A stretch of 37,306 bases of DNA, taken from the NCBI GenBank assembly GCA_964058805.1, contig CAXKVV010001484.1, forward strand, positions 1-37,306. The letters run 5' to 3'. The position numbers and the translations under genes are program-made. The notes below the pieces were generated by a model. It worked only from the letters and a program-made list of their open reading frames with translations, was not told the origin of the DNA and ran no database searches. Source of the DNA: Schoenoplectus triqueter (Eukaryota; Streptophyta; Magnoliopsida; Poales; Cyperaceae). Positions 23,100-32,800 of this stretch are shown here, in pieces; position 1 is the first letter of the stretch, and the number at the start of each line of letters is the position of its first letter.

Positions 23100-23861
23100 A
23101 TGGCTTACACCAAGGACCAGTTGCTTGATCGTCTCCAGGTTTCCTTTTCACACAGTCAAGTCCTTTAAGTCGGATTTGTACCAGCTTTTAAGAAAGTAGG
23201 CTATCGAATGTGGCACGGTATTTACTGTGTGACTGATTTTGCACTTGCTTTTAAGTTGCGTTTGGTAACGGCACGGGCACGGTTCCAGATGTCAAATGTG
23301 GAAATTTCAAACTCTTCTCTATTTGCTAGCTTTTAGTATTGGATCGAATTTGACATGGGTCTGTTTCAACTTTTACAATTATTGATGTTGAGCTTGTGAT
23401 GGACTAGTTCCGGAATTTAGTTAACGTTTTTTTCCCTGTCATTTAACTCAGCTGCTTTATCCAGTTTGGTAATAAAATATTTCTTTGAGGGATTTGCAGG
23501 AACTTAAAATCGAGTTCTTGTCTACTATGTTATTTATGGCCTGCTATGTTATTTATTTGACTACATCTAATTTGACAGCTGGCTAAGCAGTCAAATGATG
23601 ACAAAAGGAACCTTAAAGATTATGCGTTAGAAGGGATAAAACAGCGAGTTTGTTCCGATCTATTGAGCATGACCGTAAGTAAACACTTCGTATTATGTTT
23701 GATCATCGAGTCAATTTGTTAACTTAGTTCCATTAAAACATTGATATGAATAAAATTTGGTGCAGATGACTTTGAAGAATTCAGTGTACACTCAAGGATT
23801 CCATGCTGGCATTGAGTGCTCACTATATCCACTTAACAAGAGAATTCTTCAGAGGAAATAA
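23100..23861 (+). CDS. Internally deleted YbaK/ProX-like (prolyl-tRNA synthetase-associated domain) gene
   Basis: Three exons: 23100-23138, 23579-23674 and 23766-23861, all phase 0, with GT-AG introns, together coding 76 residues. Exon 1 is MAYTKDQLLDRLQ, like the start of plant ProX-like proteins, which continue with an ELQIDF-type segment. That segment survives unspliced at 23500-23517 (ELKIEF, after TTTGCAG), then runs into intron-like sequence with a stop. The last exons code QRVCSDLLSMT and MTLKNSVYTQGFHAGIE, matching the C-terminal helix region of the same proteins. Full-length plant homologues have about 300 residues and a YbaK-type editing domain that hydrolyses mischarged tRNA; that whole domain is missing here, so editing activity is not expected. 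Joining exon 1 directly to 23579 keeps the frame open, so a 76-residue product is possible. Alternatively it is a pseudogene. Family assignment is from memory of motifs. Confidence 0.6.
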
Positions 23862-24537
23862 ATTGATTTTGATTTTCCGTTTGATTCTATTTCAGTTGTA
23901 AAGTAATTATTGGTTTTATTTCATACGATGCTGTTCTGACACATTATTTTCAATTTTGTAAGTACTTTATATACATTCTGACACTACACCACAAATAGGC
24001 TTTTACAGCGGTTATTTCCCCCAGTTAGCAGCGGTTGTACAACCGCTGTTATTGGGAGCGCTGCAAAGTTTAACAGCGGTTTTGTTAAAAACCGCTACAA
24101 ATTGTTTACAGCGGTTCTTATATAACAACCGCTGCAAAATACCATTTACAGCGGTTTTTAACTAAAAACCGCTGTAAACATCACCTTTTACAGCGGTTTT
24201 TACCTTAAAAACCGCTGTAAAATTATATTTGCAGCGGTTTTTTCATAAAAACCGCTGTAAATTTTTTTTTTAAATTCATTTGCAGCGGTTTCTTCGTAAA
24301 AACCACTGTAAAACTATTTTTTTAATTATTTCTTTTTATTTCTGTGACTAGCCCATATATGCTAGCCATATATAATATTTTCATCACATGCATTTTCACA
24401 AAAAACAATAAATAACTACATTTAATTACTAATTAACTACATCTAATTAACTAATTTATCTAACATACATACATAATACAACAAAATATAACATATATTT
24501 ACAAAATATTAAAACTTGATAAAAAAAAATGTCAAAA

Positions 24538-24966
24538 CAAGGCGAGGCGGGGAAGTGGCGCGGTGAGGCGAGACGGGGCAGCGACGCGGCGGGGCGCGGC
24601 TCGGGCAGCGGCGCGACACGGGCAGCGGCGGGGCGAGGCACGGCAGCGGCGGGGCGAGGCACGGCAGCGGCGGGGCGAGACGAGGCAGCGGTGAGGCGAG
24701 GCGGCGGCGTGAGGCAGGGGCGAGGCGAGGCAGCGGTGAGGCGAGGCGGCGGCGTGAGGCAGGGGCGAGGCGAGGTGGGGGCGAGGCGCGAGGCGGGGCG
24801 AGGCGAGGCACGACAGCGGCGGGGCGAGGAGGCGGCGAGGCGGCGGCGCTAGGCGGGGGCGAGGCGGCGGCGCTAGGCGGGGGCGAGGCGACGGCGCGAG
24901 GCAAGGCAAGGCGGGGCGAGGCGCGAGGCGGGGCGGGGCGGGGCGAGGCGAGGCGAGTCGAGTCGA
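24538..24966. repeat. G+C-rich GGCGAGGC minisatellite inside the CACTA element
   Basis: Imperfect iterations of GGCGAGGC, GGCGGGGCGAGGC and GGCAGCGGCGGGGCGAG make a 430-bp block that is almost free of T on the plus strand, in sharp contrast to the A+T-rich surroundings. A longer near-duplicate (GAGGCAGCGGTGAGGCGAGG and neighbours) occurs at about 24681-24730 and 24728-24775. All frames stay open by composition only, giving Pro/Ala/Ser/Arg or Gly/Arg/Ala strings, so I do not call a protein. Confidence 0.8.
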
Positions 24967-25061
24967 GGTAGTGACTAGGTTTTCCACATTAATGGAGCTG
25001 TGAGAAAGGGGGGAAAGGTTTGGATCCCGTGAGAAAAGATCTTTTCTAAAATAAAAATTAA

Positions 25062-25279
25062 TTTACAGCGGTTTTCAGTTAAAAACCGCTGTAAATGAGT
25101 TTACAGCGGTTGTTAAAAGAAAACCGCTGCTAAGTTTACAGCGGTTGTTAGCTAAAAACCGCTGTAAACCCATTTACAGCGGTTTTTAGCTAACAACCGC
25201 TGTAAACTTAGCAGCGGTTTTCTTTTAACAACCGCTGTAAACTCATTTACAGCGGTTTTTAACTAAAAACCGCTGTAAA
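25062..25279. repeat. Near-perfect 218-bp palindrome built of smaller hairpins
   Basis: The left arm 25062-25168 and right arm 25173-25279 are each 107 nt, separated by CCCA. By eye they are reverse complements with a single mismatch (AACTGAAAACC against AACTAAAAACC). Each arm is itself three small hairpins of the TTTACAGCGGTT ... AACCGCTGTAAA type. Confidence 0.9.
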
Positions 25280-25316
25280 TGGTGCGCTGCAAAAGGAGTT
25301 TTCTGGCGTAGTGTGA

Positions 25317-25928
25317 TTGAAATGCTTGTTTGTACAACTTTTCAAATGGTTGTGTGTTTTGAATAGAGGAGAACATATTGATTTTCATTTCTGACAGACA
25401 AGAAATATAATAAAATACATTTTTTTCACTGTATCCTTCATTGTGGCTTCGTTTTGGTGACCGCTGTATTCTTCTCGAGGCTTACAATTTTTGTTGGTGA
25501 TTTTGAATGCCTTTTTACCATCCTGTCATAGAGGTCTGTACCAATTAGAAATGTTGTCAGGAAACTGATTGAGAGATTTGTAATTATCATGATTAAAGCA
25601 ACGGAAGTTTCTAAAATATTAATTGAGGTTTATGATATAGGGAATACAACTTTTGGAGTTTGGTGTTTCAGACGAGAAAAAGTGAACGCCACCAAGAATA
25701 AAATCCTGAAAAAGGTAAATTTTAAAAAAGAAAGCACGAAGAGTTAGCCATATAACCGTGTGTCAACGTAAATGCTAAATGATAGAATTAATCAAGACTA
25801 GTATAAAAGCACAGAGAATGGAAAGATAATAAAGGCAACAATTTCTCTGCTATACAAATTCACATTTTACCATTTACTTTATGCGCACGACACATGTAAA
25901 CACATCAAGAGAACAACTGAAGAAGAGG
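25317..25928. other. Sequence between the second CACTA element and the RING gene
   Basis: A+T-rich, no gene seen. The right part should contain the 3' untranslated region of the minus-strand RING gene. Confidence 0.4.
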
Positions 25929-27126
25929 CTAAAGCAAGTATGACAACCAGAGAAAGCAAATGCAGACAAAGAAAAAGGTTTGAAGAAGCCTCAAGTCATT
26001 ACCACTAAGCCCGCCACCGTGCATTTCATCAATTACTCTCCGGTATTCTTCTTGCCAATCATACCGTGGGCCCCATAGAGGCCACGTGCCAGAGAAGGGA
26101 TTATTCCATCTCATTGTCTGTCCTTCTCTGCTAAATCCATCATTATTTCCTGTTCTTTCGCCTCTATCGCCATTACTTCCATTGCCACCTGGTAGTTGGT
26201 ACCGACAAACGGGGCATGAATTATGAAGCCTGAGCCACGGTATAATGCAGTCAGAGTGGTATACATGCTTGCATGGCATCTCCTTTGCCTCCTCCCCTTG
26301 CTCAAAGTCCTCCTTACAGACTGGGCACTGGGAACCATCTGATAAGTGCGCGTCAGTTATCAGTACAGTCGGCATTGAGTCAATTGCTGAGGCTGGTGCT
26401 GGTGGTGGGCCTGGCCTGTCATTTTGAGTTAACTCGTCAATTAGGTTGTTCAGATTCGGCCCCACAAAATAGTCACCTGGATTTATTATCTGTAATGACA
26501 AACAAGATGTGAGTTAGATGATCAAATGACAAAAGTTTCATTGCAAATTGAATTGATAAAATTCATATCATTTGACTATATAGCACTTTTATTGAGGTTT
26601 AAAATGGTAATCAGAGGCCAATACAAATGTTTGATTTATCTATAATTACAGTTGCAATCTTAAATGCAACTTTTTTTTCTTAGTCTAGAAGACTAAGTTA
26701 TATATATTATCATTATAATCCAAAACATAATGTTAAGGTAAATTGCATTACCGGAGGAGTGTCAAATCGTTCTGTGGGTGAAGCAGGAGAGGAGGGCCGT
26801 GAGGGAGGAATAATTCTCCGGCGAGGTGGGGCAGGCTCCATAGGATGGTGATGGAGGTCACCGGGTCTACCAAAAAGGACCCACCGTCCACCAGGACGAC
26901 CATCTTGATTTCCTTCCATGCTTGGAAAGGCATATGGAAAAGGACGAAATGGGGCAAAATTAGGTGGCATAACAGGCTGAGGAAAGTCAACCTCATGGAG
27001 TAACCGGCCGTAACATCTTGGACAGAAAACATCCGAGGAGGGGAAGGAGATGATGCGAATTGCACGGCGACATTCATAGCAGCAGTAGACCCGGCAGGTT
27101 CTTCGTGCACCTGTGGCAAGAGACAT
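25929..27126 (-). CDS. RING-H2 E3 ubiquitin ligase with N-terminal zinc ribbon (RING1-like)
   Basis: Two exons, 27126-26752 and 26489-25929, joined across a 262-bp GT-AG intron at phase 0, give 311 residues. Residues 16-38 form a small zinc ribbon (C16-x2-C19 ... C35-x2-C38) of the kind found at the N-terminus of plant RING1-like ligases. Residues 180-220 are a complete RING-H2 finger: C180-x2-C183, C198-x-H200, H203, C206, C217-x2-C220. The middle is rich in Pro and Arg, and the segment before the finger is Pro/Ala-rich. The C-terminus carries the conserved-looking [20 protein letters not shown] block, then a hydrophobic tail of about 15 residues ([16 protein letters not shown]) that could anchor the protein in a membrane. 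The finger should recruit an E2 enzyme and transfer ubiquitin to an unknown substrate. Start is the first ATG of the frame. All metal ligands are intact. Confidence 0.92.
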
Positions 27127-27890
27127 TGTTGTGAAATAGCACCCTTGTGTTATTGTTTGCGAAGATATATCAACAAAAATGGCAGCGGAGTTTATGTTTG
27201 AAATAAGCTTGGTGGATTTGGAAAGGAGGGAGGGGATGGAAAGTATATCTTTTGAGGAAGAAAGAAAGCGATCCTAAGAGTTGTGCATTTTAATCACTAA
27301 AAACTCCTATGGAGTGCCTTCGGCTGTAGAACAAACGGTTGCTTGCCGCCAAAAGAAGCCGGGCAGAGAAAGGGTGCAATCTTAGTTTTCTGGATTGAAT
27401 CGTAGAAGGGTTGAAAAAATTAGAAAGAGTTTCTTTCTTCTTTAGACTTCACACTTCAGAGTTCAGGCCCGTTGTGATGAATTTAGAGGGTCAACGGGCC
27501 TAAATTGGGCCTTGATTCGGGATGGTGAGGCAAAACAAATGATTACGTTCACAGTACTTAATTATTTCGTGATGGTGTTTAACTTTAAATCTTCCATCTG
27601 ATTACTATTTTATGACCACTGACCTAGGACAAGCAGGTCATCATGCTACGTATTAGAGTTGGAAGTAGACAGTCGTAAAGTTGATCAGGACTAGTTGTCC
27701 AAAAAAAATAATAAAAAAGTTAATCACGTTAAAATAGGACAGCCAACGGGATCTCGTCATGTGGGACACACTGACAATCTGGCATGCTTTCAACCGGCTC
27801 GTCTCTCCTCAGTGCCGAATATTCTTCGTATATTCCATCCATCACAACTTCGGAAATCTCTTAATCAAAACTTAAATAATTCCTAGTCTA
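27127..27890. other. Upstream region of the RING gene
   Basis: Presumed 5' leader and promoter of the minus-strand RING gene, then ordinary intergenic DNA. The open plus frame 27695-27886 has no signature. Confidence 0.4.
27466..27500. promoter_or_regulatory. Inverted GGCCCGTTG / CAACGGGCC pair, site-II-like
   Basis: GGCCCGTTG (27466-27474) and CAACGGGCC (27492-27500) are exact reverse complements 17 bp apart, and TTGGGCC follows at about 27505. GGCCCA/TGGGCC-type site II elements bind TCP factors in promoters of housekeeping plant genes. The pair lies about 340-375 bp upstream of the RING start codon. The regulatory role is an inference. Confidence 0.4.
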
Positions 27891-27976
27891 AAAAGATGAA
27901 CATAATATATTAAAATTTCATTTAAGCGATAACAAAAGATGAACATAATATATTAAAATTTGATTTAAGCGATGTT
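27891..27976. repeat. Two-copy direct repeat, 43-bp period
   Basis: AAAAGATGAACATAATATAT starts at 27891 and again at 27934, and each copy continues to TTTAAGCGAT with one base difference. It ends just before the MITE at 27997. Confidence 0.8.
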
Positions 27977-27996
27977 ATGCGTAGCACAAATAGTAT

Positions 27997-28287
27997 TAGA
28001 GGTGACAGAACCCGACCCGACTCGACAAACCCGCCCGACCCGACCCGATTTTTTAAGAAAGTCAAACTGATCTGACTCGATCCGAACCCGACCTGACCCG
28101 ACCCGACCCGAGATCAAATGGCCTTCAAACCAATCGAAATCTATCAACGATCTGAAAAAACACAACATGTAAATTGACCCGATCCGACCCGACCCGGCCC
28201 GACCCGATTTCTTCCAGAAAGTCAAACTGACCCGACCCGCCCGACCCGAACCCGAACCCGACCCGACCCGCCCGATTGCCACCTCTA
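27997..28287. mobile_element. hAT MITE rich in CCCGA repeats with perfect 8-bp TSD
   Basis: The ends TAGAGGTGACA and the reverse complement TAGAGGTGGCA form the TIR. AATAGTAT flanks both sides exactly (27989-27996 and 28288-28295), an 8-bp hAT duplication. The interior consists largely of CCCGACCCG/ACCCG strings, with two near-copies of a GATTTNTTNNAGAAAGTCAAACTGA-type segment. Apparent reading frames are products of the simple repeat. Length 291 bp. Confidence 0.88.
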
Positions 28288-28295
28288 AATAGTAT

Positions 28296-29038
28296 ATATG
28301 TTACAAATCTTTTCTCTATTTTTAAAGTTTAAATGGTCGATCCAATTAATGAAGATATTTTTTATATAAAATCTAATTGAGGAACAAATTATATATATTT
28401 TTATTTTTTTTAAATAGTTAGAAAGTCACTACTTTTGAATGATTCATAATAGTAAAATTAAATGATTTTATAACTATTTTAAAAAATAGTAAAAAACTCT
28501 AAAAAAATTTTAGTCACTAACTAGATTTTCATATGAAAAATATTTTAACTAGTCAAATCGATTATTTAAATTTTGAAAATGAAGAAAATATTTGTAGCAC
28601 ACGGACCATCTGTGCAATGCGTAACAGCTTAATGTAACTCTTAAAATTTAGTAGTGAACATAGGTAATTTGAAATTATTGTAATAGTATAGTGAAAATTT
28701 TGTTAAAACAAAGTTCTTGAGAGTCCACACATCAACGATAAAAGGTTTCCAATGTAGACAAGAAACACGATGTTTGGACTTTTCTTAATTAATTGCGCGA
28801 CTGACGTTTGCATGCTGATTTATGTTGAGATTGATTTGATTCAAAGCATTTTTTTTTGCATAATGCAAATTTTTTTACGAAGAAAATTGGAGGGACGGGA
28901 TATCAAAGATTGATGTTTTTTTTTTAATGGAAAAGATGATCTATAAATTTACTTCCAAAACAGAAATAACATGTTTAATTTAATACTGAAAGAAAAGTTG
29001 GTATTTGTATGCACACTAGTGGAGGTGAGATAAATGTT
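28296..29038. other. A+T-rich intergenic sequence
   Basis: No gene or defined repeat is recognised between the two MITEs. Confidence 0.4.
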
Positions 29039-29046
29039 GTTATAAC

Positions 29047-29657
29047 TAGGGATAGTCCGTAAAGATTGAGTTTTTGAATTCCATCTGATCGGTTCGTCGA
29101 TAAATCTGATATTTGTTCGATTTTTCTGCAATCCAATTCGGTTCTTTCTTCTTATAACGGCAGAATTTGTTAAGGGTCAAACCTAATTAGAAAAAATAGT
29201 CATTTTTATTCTGATTCTTATTAAACCAGGTTCTTTCTAAATCGTTAAGTTTTTTTAAAATCCGTTTCTTTCTAAATTTGTGTTTTAATTGTACTTAAAA
29301 ATCTAAAAATTTATAAAATATTCTAAAAATATTATTTTTTTTAAATCTACAGTTATAAATTTTATTTTATTTTTTAATATTTCATATTATATTTTAGTTA
29401 TATTTAAAAATTTGAAAAAAATGAAAAAGATAATTTTTTTTTTAAATTCCACTCTTATCTGTTTCTTATCTGATCCTTAAGTTTTGAATGATCTGATAAG
29501 AGTCAGACTCATTTATTAAAATTTAAGTCCTTTAAATCTAATTATTTCTAAATTGAATTCTTACTCGGTCCTATCATAAATTTGCTAGATACGACTCATA
29601 AAAAATATCTGGATAAATCCGGCTCGGCCCGATCCAACCCTTTAAGGATGGTGCCTA
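29047..29657. mobile_element. Probable hAT-like MITE
   Basis: The left end TAGGGATAGTCC-GTAAAG pairs with the right end (reverse complement TAGGCACCATCCTTAAAG). Flanking 8-mers GTTATAAC (29039-29046) and GCTACAAC (29658-29665) agree at 6 of 8 bases. The interior has repeated TCTGATCC, GGTTCTTTCTAAAT and TCTAAAAAT phrases, with GGCTCGGCCCGATCC near the right end. Length 611 bp. Older than the MITE at 27997, judging by TIR decay. Confidence 0.5.
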
Positions 29658-29741
29658 GCTACAACGTGGCAAAATGCAACAGTAATTCGTGGTGTTAGCT
29701 GGAAACCGTAATTTACAGGGGCCTAAATCGGAAACTTTTTC

Positions 29742-29750
29742 ATAAATAAA
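29742..29750 (+). promoter_or_regulatory. TATA-like box of the phosphate carrier gene
   Basis: ATAAATAAA lies 114 bp before the ATG at 29864, placing the likely transcription start near 29775. Confidence 0.45.
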
Positions 29751-29830
29751 AGGCGGATGCCCTAGACATCAGTGAGGCGCCGCTTTCCCTCTCCGCTGTT
29801 CGTCAGCTACACGCGAAGAGGCGAAAGCTC

Positions 29831-29839
29831 AAACCCTAA
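29831..29839 (+). promoter_or_regulatory. Telo-box in the carrier leader
   Basis: AAACCCTAA sits 25 bp upstream of the start codon, inside the presumed 5' leader. Telo-boxes are common near the start sites of plant genes active in growing tissue. Confidence 0.5.
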
Positions 29840-29863
29840 AATTCTAGATCTCGAAATAGGCTA

Positions 29864-32800
29864 ATGGCGTTCTCCGATAAATCGCGCGAATCTCTCGTTC
29901 CATCCTTCCTCTACTCCTCCTCCTCCATGAGGGCTATGGGTTTCAGCAGGATCCCGGCCCCGACCTCAACCGCCGCCGCTTCTCCAGCTGTTGGAGGCGG
30001 ATCTTTCACGATCCAGGCGCCGAGGGAGAAGATCGAGTTGTACTCGCCTGCGTTCTACGCCGCCTGTACTGCCGGAGGTATAGCCAGCTGCGGGCTGACT
30101 CACATGACTGTCACTCCTCTCGATCTCGTCAAGTGTAACATGCAGGTATGAGAATTTTTTTTTTGTTTAGAGTTGTTCTAAGCATTATGCATTTTTTTTC
30201 TTGTTTTAGAGTCAACTATAGTTGTTCTTCCTCTTGTGTAATTGGCCATTTCAGTAGATTTTCATGCCTGTACTGCAATTTCTTTTTTAAATTCTATTAT
30301 ATCTGAGCTATGAGTTAGAGTAGTTACATCTGATACGTTGCGATTTTTCTGAACGTAATTTTTAGATCTGATAGGTCCAGTTTGATTTGCATCTTATGTT
30401 GAAGAAATAATATTTCCAGAATAATATTCTGATTGGACTCTTCGCGCCATTGGATCAAATTTATTCTACTCTTGGTCTCTCGGATTCTAACAATTCTACT
30501 GAATTTATATACAACAGTATATATTTTCACTTCTCAACTGGATAACACCAAATTTAATTCTGCACATTCCAGATCGATCCAGCCAAGTACAAGAGCATAA
30601 CATCAGGATTTGGTGTCTTGTTGAAAGAGCAAGGGGTCAGAGGTTTCTTCAGGGGATGGGTCCCGACCCTTCTTGGTTACAGTGCACAAGGTGCATGCAA
30701 ATTTGGTTTCTATGAGTACTTCAAGAAGTACTATTCTGACCTTGCTGGGCCTGAGAATGCTGTCAAGTACAAGACATTCATCTATCTTGCGGGTTCTGCA
30801 TCTGCCGAGGTCATTGCTGATGTTGCATTGTGCCCATTTGAGGCTGTGAAAGTTCGTGTGCAGACCCAACCAGGATTTGCCAGGGGTCTGAGTGATGGAT
30901 TTCCCAAGTTTGTCAAATCTGAAGGTTATGCTGGGTAAGACATGTTCAACTGTTAATTGTTTCACTTACATGTATGATTTCATGTGCTGATGTAATTTCA
31001 TTATTTCATTGATGTTCTCTGAATGTTTTATGTTGCAGACTGTACAAGGGGATTGTTCCACTATGGGGTCGCCAGATACCATGTAATTATCTTTATATGA
31101 CTTTTATTTTAACAAGCATCATTAATTATCCATTATTTTATTTTAGTTATTACGGTATAGCTGAATGAATGCATTTCCTGGAGCATGTGCTCTAAATCTC
31201 ACTTCAATTCGAACTTTTATTGTGGCTAATGCTCTAAGTTAGTTCACGTTTAGATTTTCAGATTGGTTTATGGTTCTTCACGTTGCACATAGTTCTTCTT
31301 GAAACCTCATTGTGGTTATTGAGATTTTATGTGTGCATAAAAAAATGATCCTCTGTGCTTGGGTCTGCTCCACCATATCATGGGGCTTCACTCCAATGAA
31401 GTGGCCTACAGTTTTAATGTATAGTATATCTTTTGTAGAAGCATATCATCAGATAGCCTTTTATTGACTATTGTTTGATGATCACTTTTCTATAGATGTT
31501 TTGCAATCTTGGTAAATAAGTAGAAAATTCTCTGACAGTGAAAATTTTCTGTTAGTTTGTATGTTTTCGTTAATATTTCCCCTGTTAACACCAAAGAGTT
31601 TAACATGCTATTAGTGCCATACATTTTTTCCATGTGCTCCTGATATTGAGTGTTAGTATTGTGTCATTTCAAAACATGAACCTTTATGTGGTTCCTCATT
31701 TGCTTCTTAATTGAGAATTGCCGTCTTAATGAAAGTTTTTGGTTCAAGTGTTTTTTAATTTGGTTTTGGTAGGATAATATGCATTTATATAATTAGCAAT
31801 ATATAGTTATGTATGTTCTCATTTTTTTTTTCAGCGCACATAGTTCATCTTGATAACTATTCCGTCGTTATCAAGATTTTATGTGTGCACAGAACAACAA
31901 TCTACTCTGCTTGAGTTTTTCTCCTCAATGTGGAGACTCACTCCAATGAAGTGGCTGGCATTGTTTTGAAAATCAACAATTTGTTCGTAATTGATCTCAT
32001 GTGAACATGTAATTATTTTGTCTTTTGTAGCTTTTGGGGTTTGTAATGCATAATTACTTTTAATGGACATTTTGTTTAAGCTCTCTATTGAATTTCATGC
32101 TATTCTAGTTACTTCAAAATGCTATTTGTTCAGTTTGTTTTCATACTGTTTTCATTTATCTTTATATTACTATGTTAGTTCAATTACATAAGTTGTTTAG
32201 AGTTTTTGATGTTTTAAACTTCAATAAAATTTCAGTTGACGACCCCTTCCAGTTGTACCTTAATTCGCCTAAATTATTGAATGGTTCTTCTTGAGATGTT
32301 TCTATTTTGACACGGAATATCAATTTGTACTGCCATGAGCTGTTAAATAGTAAAATATCGTATCTGCACTGTGGCATCATGAAATGAAATGACAATTTTT
32401 TTTTCACTTTTGTAGATACAATGATGAAGTTTGCATCATTTGAGACGGTTGTGGAGCTTATCTACAAGCATGCCATTCCAAAGCCAAAGAGTGAGTGCAG
32501 CAAGAATGCTCAACTCGGAATCAGCTTTGCTGCTGGTTACATTGCTGGTGTCTTCTGTGCTATTGTCTCCCATCCAGCTGACAACCTTGTCTCTTTCTTG
32601 AATAATGCCAAAGGTGCTACTGTTGGTGATGTAAGTTATTTTTTTATTTTGTTTTTTATAAACGTTGTGTGGTCTGGTCAGTTATGAGAAAGCAGAGAAT
32701 TTATCTGCTGTGCTAGCAGTTAGGTGATAATCAAATATTGTGCATTCTTGGTCTTTTTTTCATAAGTGAGCGATCAATTTTTATTCAGATATCCAATCTG

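Larger units (their letters stand above)
23982..25313. mobile_element. Non-autonomous CACTA transposon with many ACAGCGGTT hairpins
   Basis: It starts CACTACACCA and ends TGGCGTAGTG, with TGA directly on both sides (23979-23981 and 25314-25316): CACTA termini plus 3-bp duplication. TIR similarity continues inward (CTTTTACAGCGG against CCTTTTGCAGCGC). Both subterminal zones (24005-24310 and 25062-25279) are chains of short hairpins made of ACAGCGGTT ... AACCGCTGT. A G+C-rich repeat block fills 24538-24966. No transposase or captured gene is recognised. It sits 120 bp downstream of the ProX-like stop codon, so that gene's transcripts may read into it. Length 1332 bp. Confidence 0.9.

Noticed and set aside
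24509..24987. Long overlapping open frames on both strands giving Pro/Ala/Arg-rich proteins
   Set aside because: They arise from the G+C-rich minisatellite, which lacks T on one strand and so cannot form most stop codons. All frames are open and none has a domain.
27965..28282. Minus-strand frame of 105 codons, rich in Gly, Arg and Ser
   Set aside because: It is a translation of the CCCGA simple repeat in the MITE at 27997.
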